This document shows positions 7,649 to 12,771 of a DNA stretch of 12,771 nucleotides, in pieces. Source of the DNA: Saprospiraceae bacterium UBA3362 (lineage in GTDB: Bacteria > Bacteroidota > Bacteroidia > Chitinophagales > Saprospiraceae); NCBI GenBank assembly GCA_002360455.1, contig DEQQ01000043.1:490-13260 (forward strand), written 5' to 3'. Within the stretch, counting starts at the first letter, position 1. Each line of letters opens with the position of its first letter. Position numbers and translations under genes: made by a program. Below the pieces are notes generated by a model that ran no database searches, had not been told where the DNA came from, and saw only the letters and a list, made by a program, of their open reading frames with translations.

Positions 7649-7666
7649 ATTACATCTTTGTGTAAT
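7649..7666. promoter_or_regulatory. Inverted repeat covering the tilS start codon
   Basis: ATTACA and TGTAAT form a perfect 6-bp inverted repeat with spacer TCTTTG. Its right arm takes in the first two bases of the ATG at 7665. The spacer region also gives CATCTTTG, one mismatch from the Bacteroidota -7 box, but no good -33 partner is present. It could be an operator, a start-masking hairpin or chance. Confidence 0.25.
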
Positions 7667-8972
7667 GAAAAATCTGCACAAAGTTATTACAAATCAATCG
7701 CTTTTTACAAAAAACAATAAGCTTTTACTTGCAGTCAGCGGAGGAGCAGATTCAATGGCCTTGGCTGATGTATTATTCCGTGCTGACTATAAGATTGAGA
7801 TCGCTCATGTGAATTATAATCTGAGAGCCAATGACTCCCTATTGGATATGAATTTGGTCAAAGATTGGGCCGACAAAAGGGAAATTCCCTTTCATCTATT
7901 GAATGATTATAGTCTTTCTAAAGATACTGCAGATCTCCAACGTAAAGCACGTGAAATAAGATATCATTTTTTCTTTGAGCTATTAGAAACAAAGCAATTG
8001 GACTACCTCCTAACCGCTCATCATCAAGATGATGTTGTAGAAACTTTTTTCTTACACCTTCTGCGGGGTTCCGGGCTCAAAGGATTGAAATCCATTGAGG
8101 CTCATCAACAAAAAATAATAAGACCTTTTCTTAAATTAAAAAAAGAAGAATTGTTAGAATACAACAAACAATTGGATGTACCGTTCCGAATTGACAAAAG
8201 CAACGAACAATGTGATTATCAGAGAAACAAAATTAGGAATCTTATCCTTTCTCCCCTTAACGACATCGATCATCTGTCTACCGAAAAAATTGGGAGGAGT
8301 ATTCAATATTTAAAACAAGCAGACCAATTTATTGAAAAACAGTATCTCCATTGGAAACAAAAACATGAAATCCGTTTTGAAAAAGAAATAATATTATCAA
8401 AATCTGATGAATTGATTTTTATCCAATATTTATTGAAAGAATTAGAATTTAATTCAAAAGAAATAGACAAGATCATAGACCCTTCATGTCAAACAGGGGC
8501 GGTATTTTATAATTCAATAGGGCACATTCTTTTTGTCGAATCATTGCAGTACAGGATCAAACCATTTTCTTCTTTAGCACCGGAGACCCTCTTTATTGAC
8601 ATGCCTTATCCTGGGACTTTCCATTTTGGGTCTATTCGATTTAATCTTTCCAAAATAGAACATTTTGAATATTCCAACCTAAGATCATTAATTAAACCTA
8701 ATAGATTATTTTTTGATTTTGATAAAATTAAATTCCCAATCCAAGTCCGATCATGGAACGAAGGAGATCGCATTCAGATTTTAGGATTGAATGGCAAATC
8801 TAAGAAAGTGCAAGATGTCTTTACAGATAAAAAAATTCCGTTGGCAGAAAAAAATTCTCAAGCCATTTTCATTTCCAATCAGTCAATTATAGCTGTCGAT
8901 ATGCTTGTGAGTTCGGAATTATTTAAAGTCGATCCCAACACTCAGAATGTATTGATTATTGAGCGCAATTAA
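7665..8972 (+). CDS. tilS: tRNA(Ile)-lysidine synthase TilS
   Basis: TilS attaches lysine to C34 of the CAU-anticodon tRNA-Ile using ATP, changing both its codon reading (AUA) and its charging identity. It is normally essential. The N-type PP-loop SGGADS is at 25-30. HVNYNLR (48-54) and AHHQDDVVETFFLHLLRGSGLKG (118-140) are the next conserved blocks. The C-terminal TilS domain occupies about 361-435, with RSWNEGDR, GKSKKVQDVF and KKIP. I chose the ATG at 7665 (435 residues, MKNLHKVI) because homologs begin 15-25 residues before the PP-loop. An in-frame ATG at 7608 would add 19 residues without family resemblance. The stop codon overlaps that of the convergent downstream gene. No defect is seen. 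Confidence 0.94.
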   Translation: MKNLHKVITNQSLFTKNNKLLLAVSGGADSMALADVLFRADYKIEIAHVNYNLRANDSLLDMNLVKDWADKREIPFHLLNDYSLSKDTADLQRKAREIRYHFFFELLETKQLDYLLTAHHQDDVVETFFLHLLRGSGLKGLKSIEAHQQKIIRPFLKLKKEELLEYNKQLDVPFRIDKSNEQCDYQRNKIRNLILSPLNDIDHLSTEKIGRSIQYLKQADQFIEKQYLHWKQKHEIRFEKEIILSKSDELIFIQYLLKELEFNSKEIDKIIDPSCQTGAVFYNSIGHILFVESLQYRIKPFSSLAPETLFIDMPYPGTFHFGSIRFNLSKIEHFEYSNLRSLIKPNRLFFDFDKIKFPIQVRSWNEGDRIQILGLNGKSKKVQDVFTDKKIPLAEKNSQAIFISNQSIIAVDMLVSSELFKVDPNTQNVLIIERN

Positions 8973-9868
8973 GATTTTCTGGGCCTTCCAAAAAGATCCT
9001 TATTCTTTGAATCAAGAATGGGCTTTTCTCTTGGAGCTTCCTTAAGATACTGAACAGGCAATTGAAGTGTATGATTCCAAACAGTCCCATCCCATTGAAT
9101 ACTTTCGTATGTTCCATCCGGTATTCGCAATAGATTTCCTGAAGTATTGTATTGCCCATCTTGTGCAGCAATGTGATCAAAGGTTATCGTTTGAGTTTGC
9201 TCATCATATTCCATTGCGCAATTGGCTTCTTTGGAATACTCAATGACCAGTCTATTCTTCAATTCGGTTCCTTGGCCTTCAGATTGCATTTTAAATACTT
9301 TTGCTCCAAAACTTAGGCTCTCTGTATTGTAAACAATATGTTCAACAATTCTGTATTTCGATCCTTGATGGTCTTGAGCGAAACCCATAACAGGAAGTAC
9401 TGTGGATTGGGATATCTCGTAACTGGGCATAGCTGCATAATACATGGCGCCATACCAAACGGAAGGATCAAAATTCTCATAATTTATCTTAGCGTAATTT
9501 CTAGACTCTCTGCTCAGCTGGATGACTTTGCCTTGTGGCAATCTTGCAATACCGCTATAATTCCACTCTCCGTGATCAGTCTCATATTGCCAAGTGAAAA
9601 TAGTAAAACCGTCCCTTGGATTGGTAATTTTTACGATTCTATTTTTAAAGTCAATGGACTCAATAAGTTGAAACTTTGAGCTCAAATTTTGATCCATCAA
9701 CAGCTCAAATTGCTCCGCAGCATAAGTTCTGAATTTAGGCTCCGTGCTGCACAGCATGACGTCACTCCAAAAAATCAAACTATCTTGCAATGACCATTTT
9801 TGAGCCTGACAAGGTAATTCGTTCCAAGCTAAAAGGAGTCCAAAGAGGAATTGAAAAAACTTGTTCAT
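8969..9868 (-). CDS. Secreted protein of unknown function, Bacteroidota-type
   Basis: From ATG 9868 the product is 299 residues and begins with a signal peptide (MNKFFQFLFGLLLAW..., probable cut after CQA near residue 22). An upstream in-frame GTG-type start at 9910 would add 14 charged residues ahead of the signal and is less likely. I recognise no enzyme family. Visible features are aromatic-rich beta-type blocks: DGFTIFTWQYETDHGEWNY, SVWYGAMYYAAMP, and a pattern around GQYNTSGNLLRIPDGTYESI. The basic tail is GRPRKS. The overall pattern resembles uncharacterised exported proteins I associate with Bacteroidota; this is an impression, not a search result. There is no lipobox after the signal and no obvious T9SS C-terminal domain, so a periplasmic location is most likely. 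It is convergent with tilS, with 4-bp overlapping ends. Confidence 0.8.
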   Translation of the reverse strand: MNKFFQFLFGLLLAWNELPCQAQKWSLQDSLIFWSDVMLCSTEPKFRTYAAEQFELLMDQNLSSKFQLIESIDFKNRIVKITNPRDGFTIFTWQYETDHGEWNYSGIARLPQGKVIQLSRESRNYAKINYENFDPSVWYGAMYYAAMPSYEISQSTVLPVMGFAQDHQGSKYRIVEHIVYNTESLSFGAKVFKMQSEGQGTELKNRLVIEYSKEANCAMEYDEQTQTITFDHIAAQDGQYNTSGNLLRIPDGTYESIQWDGTVWNHTLQLPVQYLKEAPREKPILDSKNKDLFGRPRKS

Positions 9869-10037
9869 ATTGAGCTTAACGCAATTTCTTCTAAAATAAT
9901 TTTCTACCAATCAACTAAATACCAAATAAATAAAAAGCATCTTTGTTTTAGCTGCTTCATTCTTTATTTGTTAAAATTTGACCGGCCTAGGCTTGCAGTA
10001 AATCCGCGATTTCTAAAATCCTGCTTACCGCCGAAAA

Positions 10038-10068
10038 GAGAATAGCTCAACAGTCCATGACTATTCTC
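10038..10068. repeat. Inverted repeat GAGAATAG / CTATTCTC
   Basis: Perfect 8-bp arms (10038-10045 and 10061-10068) enclose a 15-nt loop. After a one-base bulge, three more pairs (TCA with TGA) can form inside, giving an 11-pair hairpin with an 8-nt loop. No T-run follows on either strand, so it does not look like an intrinsic terminator. It could be a structured leader of the minus-strand gene, part of a small RNA, or a protein-binding dyad. Confidence 0.4.
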
Positions 10069-10126
10069 AGCCCAAATTCGTAAAAATCAAGCTAAAATAG
10101 ATTGCAGTTTATTAACTTAATTCTAA

Positions 10127-10140
10127 GATAAATTGTTATC
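10127..10140. promoter_or_regulatory. GATAA-N4-TTATC dyad beside the -33 box
   Basis: GATAA, ATTG, TTATC is a perfect 5-bp inverted repeat ending directly at the TTG -33 element of the acyltransferase promoter. The placement suits an activator or repressor site. Arms this short occur often by chance in AT-rich DNA. Confidence 0.25.
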
Positions 10141-10168
10141 TTGCTCAAGATCTATTATTTTAGATTTG
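10140..10168 (+). promoter_or_regulatory. Bacteroidota-type promoter of the acyltransferase gene
   Basis: TAGATTTG at 10161-10168 matches the -7 consensus TAnnTTTG exactly. TTG at 10141-10143 lies 17 bp upstream, within the 17-23 bp spacing reported for Flavobacterium promoters. Transcription should begin near 10174, giving a leader of about 65 bases before the ATG at 10239. An ATCTA-N6-TAGAT dyad (10150-10165) overlaps the -7 box, and ATTCC-C-GGAAT (10182-10192) lies at the start of the leader. Confidence 0.55.
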
Positions 10169-10238
10169 TTTTTTTATTTCAATTCCCGGAATACATCAAT
10201 TTTTCAAAAAGCATTTATTCCCTTATTATTCATAAAGC

Positions 10239-10892
10239 ATGAAAAAAATAGTGATTTTAGGTTCAGGTGGAAACTGTATAGATATATTAGATACCATTAA
10301 TGAAATTAACTCCATATCCAAAAAATATGACTGCATTGGTTTTTTAGACGATAACCCTGACCAAATTGGAAAAGAGTTTTATGGTGTTCGCGTTATTGGA
10401 TCTTTGGATAGCGCTGTGGATTTTGCCGATGCCGTTTTTGTGAATGGAATAGGAAGCTCTCTCAACTTTTGGAAAAAGAAAAGCATAATACAAAAAACCA
10501 TGATTCCGCTTGAAAGATTTGAAACCATAATTCATCCTTCTGCCAGTGTTTCAAGCTTTAGTCATATTGGTATTGGTACAGTTATTTTTCAAAATGTCAC
10601 TATAACCTCTAATGTTAGAATAGGCAATCATGTTATCATTTTACCTAATTCTGTAATAAGCCATGATGATGTCATTGGAGATTATACATGCATCACCGGA
10701 GGAGTTTGTATTTCAGGAGGAGTAACTATTGGTGAATCTTGTTATCTGGGAACCAATTGTTCAATAATAGGAAATATCAAAATTGGAAATAATTGCTTAA
10801 TTGGGATGGGCAGCAATGTTCTTAGAGATGTCGATGATAATTCTGTTGTAATGGGAAATCCGGCCAAATACAAACGAAAAACAATTGAATAA
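10239..10892 (+). CDS. NeuD/PglD-family sugar O/N-acyltransferase (left-handed beta-helix)
   Basis: The protein has the two-part layout of the NeuD/PglD family. An N-terminal Rossmann-like PglD_N domain (1-80, MKKIVILGSGGN with the GSGGN loop at 8-12, then CIGFLDDNP) is followed by hexapeptide repeats forming a left-handed beta-helix (about 98-205: IGIGTVIFQN, IGNHVIILPNSVI, IGESCYLG, IGNNCLIG). The likely catalytic His is His142 in VISHDDVIGD, and the tail VVMGNPAK is standard. Such enzymes transfer acetyl (or a related acyl group) from CoA to an amino- or nucleotide-sugar for surface glycans or glycoproteins. At 217 residues it is full length. Unusually, no glycosyltransferase, aminotransferase or polysaccharide gene lies nearby, so its sugar substrate is unknown. 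It has its own promoter and is convergent with DUF2905. Confidence 0.88.
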   Translation: MKKIVILGSGGNCIDILDTINEINSISKKYDCIGFLDDNPDQIGKEFYGVRVIGSLDSAVDFADAVFVNGIGSSLNFWKKKSIIQKTMIPLERFETIIHPSASVSSFSHIGIGTVIFQNVTITSNVRIGNHVIILPNSVISHDDVIGDYTCITGGVCISGGVTIGESCYLGTNCSIIGNIKIGNNCLIGMGSNVLRDVDDNSVVMGNPAKYKRKTIE

Positions 10893-10941
10893 ATTTAAAT
10901 TGGAAAAACAACAACTGAAGTACTTTTCTTTTAGACCCTAA

Positions 10942-11172
10942 TCACATTTTGAATTTTGAAAATATTTTAATCGCCAAATTGATTAATACACTTATAAGGA
11001 TCAAAGTAGTGATTGGAAAATAAAAAGAAAAATGCTCACGCTCTATTCTGATGTCTCCCGGTAATTTGCCTAGCCACCCAACATACTTAGCTCCAAATTT
11101 AAAAACCAAACCAGCTGCAATCAATATTACTCCGACTAAAATAAGAATCTTAGACATTGATGGATGCTCCAT
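10942..11172 (-). CDS. DUF2905 small membrane protein
   Basis: This 76-residue protein has two transmembrane helices (about 8-26 and 50-70) flanking the family's conserved loop GWLGKLPGDIRIEREHFSFYFP. That loop alone identifies DUF2905, whose function is unknown. The ATG at 11172 lies 6 bp after the metG stop, so the gene is probably cotranscribed and possibly translationally coupled. A second ATG at 11157 (MSKILILVG) has a GGAG sequence 9 bp upstream and could be the true start, which would shorten the protein by five residues. It is convergent with the acyltransferase gene, with 49 bp between the stops. Confidence 0.85.
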   Translation of the reverse strand: MEHPSMSKILILVGVILIAAGLVFKFGAKYVGWLGKLPGDIRIEREHFSFYFPITTLILISVLINLAIKIFSKFKM

Positions 11173-11178
11173 AATTCC

Positions 11179-12771
11179 TTATTTCACCGGACTTCCGGGC
11201 TGCCAACCTTCAGATGGAGAGACAAAATTAAGTTTCCCCTCAGCATTTTCAGCCAATAGGATCATTCCTTTAGATTCTATACCTCGGATAGTTCTTGGAG
11301 CAAGATTTGCCAAAAATAAAATTTCTTTCCCTATTATTTCTTCAGGCTTATAATGCTGTGCAATTCCACTTACTACAGTGCGCAGCTCATAACCTAGATC
11401 AATTTTGAGCTTGAGTAATTTATCTGCTTTCGGAACAGATTCTGCCTCTACAATTTTTGCTGTCCTCAAATCCATTTTAACAAATTCATCGATTGTAATC
11501 TCCGACTTTTGCTCAAGATATTGAATTGCATTTGCAGCTTGCACTTTTGGAGTATCCATTGTTTTAGATTGTTCTAATTTGTCCATTTGCTTTTTAATTT
11601 GTTCATCTTCTATTCGAGTAAACAAATAGTCCGGCTTCGAAAGCCTATGCCCACTCTCCAACAACAATCCTCCCTCAGCAAGTACATTGAGCATTTCTAC
11701 GAGCTCATCTTTCTCTTGCAACTTTTCCAAACCCAGCATCGCTCTCATTTTATCCGATGTATTAGGCAGAAATGGCCTTATACATACACTCAATGCAGCC
11801 ACATACTGCAGACACAGATTGATGACCACAGCGACCAATTCAGGATCATATTTGATCTGCTTCCACGGTTCGTTTTTTTGTAATAAAAGATTGCCGGCAG
11901 AACTGATTTCCATCAAAATTTTTAGCGCTCCACGAAAATCAAATTCGCGCAATTTCTGATTCATCTCCTGGATCTGATCAAACAAATACACCAGTTCTGT
12001 ATCATGAAATCCACCTAAATCATCTCCCGCAACACCTTCAAAACTCATATCCAAATCAAAATCCGGAACCTGAAGTTCATAATATTTTTCAGCAAGAACC
12101 ATAACTCGATTTACAAAGTTGGAAAGATTATTAACCAACTCTGTGTTATGGGCTTCTTGAAAACTTCTCCAAGTAAACTCACTGTCCTTTTGTTCCGGCA
12201 TATTCTTGATTAGAGAATATCGTAAAGAGTCTTGCATTCCCGGAAAATCATCCAAATATTCATGAACCCAAACTGCCCAGTTTCTTGAGGTTGAAATTTT
12301 TTGACCCTCCAAATTCATAAACTGATTGGCAGGAACATTCACCGGAAGATTATAGTCTCCATGAGCTTTTAAAATAGCAGGAAAAATGATGCAATGAAAA
12401 ACGATATTGTCTTTTCCGATAAAATGAATCAAGGCTGATTCTTCATCTTGCCAATAGGATTTCCAATCTTTTCCTTGATCTTGAGCCCATTTTTTGGTAG
12501 CAGAAATATAGCCTATAGGGGCATCCATCCACACATAGAGTTTCTTGCCTGCACTTCCTTCTATCTCTTGTGGCACATCCACTCCCCAATCCAAATCCCT
12601 CGTCATGGAACGCGGACTTAATCCACCGTCAATCCAAGATTTACATTGTCCAAGAACATGATTTTTCCAGCTGTCCGGATCATGATGCTCCTGCCCTCCT
12701 ATTGTTCCCTTTTCTATCCATTCTCTGATCCAAGGTTCATACTGATCCAACTTGAGAAACCAATGTTTGGT
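11179..12771 (-). CDS. metG: Methionyl-tRNA synthetase MetG (N-terminus beyond window)
   Basis: MetG charges initiator and elongator tRNA-Met with methionine. The visible 530 residues begin inside the catalytic domain (THKWFL-like start, TKHWFLKLDQYEPW). They include the methionine-pocket block YVWMDAPIGYIS (visible residues about 79-90) and the KMSKS-loop equivalent KISTS (158-162), a variant usual in this lineage. The anticodon-binding helical domain follows, and then a C-terminal EMAP/Trbp111-type tRNA-binding domain of about 110 residues (about 421-530: TIDEFVKMDLRTAKIVEAE, KLLKLKIDLG, ANLAPRTIRGIESKGMIL). The HIGH motif and zinc knuckle, roughly the first 150 residues, are missing because the window ends. 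The reading frame is open to position 12771. The full enzyme should be near 680 residues. DUF2905 follows directly. Confidence 0.97.
   Translation of the reverse strand, partial: TKHWFLKLDQYEPWIREWIEKGTIGGQEHHDPDSWKNHVLGQCKSWIDGGLSPRSMTRDLDWGVDVPQEIEGSAGKKLYVWMDAPIGYISATKKWAQDQGKDWKSYWQDEESALIHFIGKDNIVFHCIIFPAILKAHGDYNLPVNVPANQFMNLEGQKISTSRNWAVWVHEYLDDFPGMQDSLRYSLIKNMPEQKDSEFTWRSFQEAHNTELVNNLSNFVNRVMVLAEKYYELQVPDFDLDMSFEGVAGDDLGGFHDTELVYLFDQIQEMNQKLREFDFRGALKILMEISSAGNLLLQKNEPWKQIKYDPELVAVVINLCLQYVAALSVCIRPFLPNTSDKMRAMLGLEKLQEKDELVEMLNVLAEGGLLLESGHRLSKPDYLFTRIEDEQIKKQMDKLEQSKTMDTPKVQAANAIQYLEQKSEITIDEFVKMDLRTAKIVEAESVPKADKLLKLKIDLGYELRTVVSGIAQHYKPEEIIGKEILFLANLAPRTIRGIESKGMILLAENAEGKLNFVSPSEGWQPGSPVK

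Larger units (their letters stand above)
9869..10238. other. 370-bp intergenic region between divergent genes
   Basis: This is the only long gene-free stretch. It separates the leaders of the exported unknown protein (minus) and the NeuD/PglD-like acyltransferase (plus). It holds an 8-bp-stem inverted repeat (10038-10068), a GCCTAGGC palindrome (9985-9992), a short AAATC/GATTT dyad (10000-10012), and a good plus-strand promoter (10140-10168) with dyads on both sides (10127-10140 and 10182-10192). No tRNA cloverleaf, known riboswitch pattern or convincing small ORF was found. The block around 9980-10070 is noticeably less AT-rich than the rest of the gap, as might be seen for a small RNA. Confidence 0.6.

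Noticed and set aside
9338..9679. 113-codon plus-strand frame opposite the exported unknown gene
   Set aside because: The opposite frame has a signal peptide and regular secreted-protein composition; this one has neither.
9985..9992. GCCTAGGC palindrome as an attachment or insertion site
   Set aside because: Only 8 bp, with no flanking direct repeat, integrase or transposase in the window.
9981..10075. Possible tRNA gene in the 370-bp gap
   Set aside because: No acceptor stem pairing, no T-loop GTTCRANNC and no anticodon arm could be fitted on either strand.
10894..10941. Possible terminator (GAAAA ... TTTTC with T-rich tail) after the acyltransferase
   Set aside because: The arms are only 5 bp of A/T-rich sequence with a 16-nt loop; this is expected by chance in such DNA.
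11051..11353. Plus-strand frame spanning the metG/DUF2905 junction
   Set aside because: It lies antisense to two genes identified by conserved motifs, so it is a shadow.
12748..12750. TTG as the start of metG
   Set aside because: The frame stays open to the window edge (TKHWFLK upstream) and the protein here is already inside the catalytic domain, so the real start is outside the window.

Overview
The window reads as ordinary chromosomal DNA from a member of the Bacteroidota. The DNA is AT-rich and Shine-Dalgarno sequences are nearly absent. Perfect Bacteroidota-type -7 boxes (TAnnTTTG) occur in intergenic DNA. The lineage-typical genes include a PorW/SprE-type lipoprotein of the type IX secretion (T9SS)/gliding machinery, the short form of phosphatidylserine decarboxylase, and a MetG with a KISTS loop. 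The family-level assignment is secure; I cannot place it to order or genus, although Saprospiria- or Chitinophagia-like bacteria would fit.

Layout, left to right. Positions 1-557 (minus strand) hold most of pdxJ (vitamin B6 synthesis), cut by the window edge. Diverging from it is a plus-strand cluster with overlapping or nearly touching genes: a CPBP-family membrane protease (639-1517), cdsA (1510-2337) and psd (2342-2989). The last two supply CDP-diacylglycerol and phosphatidylethanolamine. A perfect 18-bp palindrome lies where psd converges on the large minus-strand porW-like gene (3008-5965). Divergent from porW is a membrane-anchored M23 peptidoglycan peptidase with all zinc ligands present (6044-6943). 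It converges on a small lipoprotein of unknown function (6985-7536, minus). Divergent from that is tilS (7665-8972), the tRNA-Ile lysidine synthase. Its stop codon overlaps the stop of a convergent secreted protein of unknown function (8969-9868, minus).

Next comes the only long non-coding stretch, 9869-10238. It contains an 8-bp-stem inverted repeat, a good Bacteroidota promoter, and small dyads around that promoter. It leads into an orphan NeuD/PglD-type sugar O/N-acyltransferase (10239-10892). The window closes on the minus strand with a metG-DUF2905 gene pair (metG 11179-12771, 5' end missing; DUF2905 10942-11172).

Functionally the window is envelope and translation housekeeping: phospholipid synthesis, cell-wall cutting, T9SS assembly, tRNA modification and tRNA charging. 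I see no mobile element, CRISPR array, tRNA/rRNA gene, toxin-antitoxin pair or defence cassette. I found no convincing new multi-gene system. The points most worth following are the protease-cdsA-psd overlap, the porW/M23 divergent pair, the two unknown exported proteins flanking tilS, and the regulated-looking leader of the acyltransferase.
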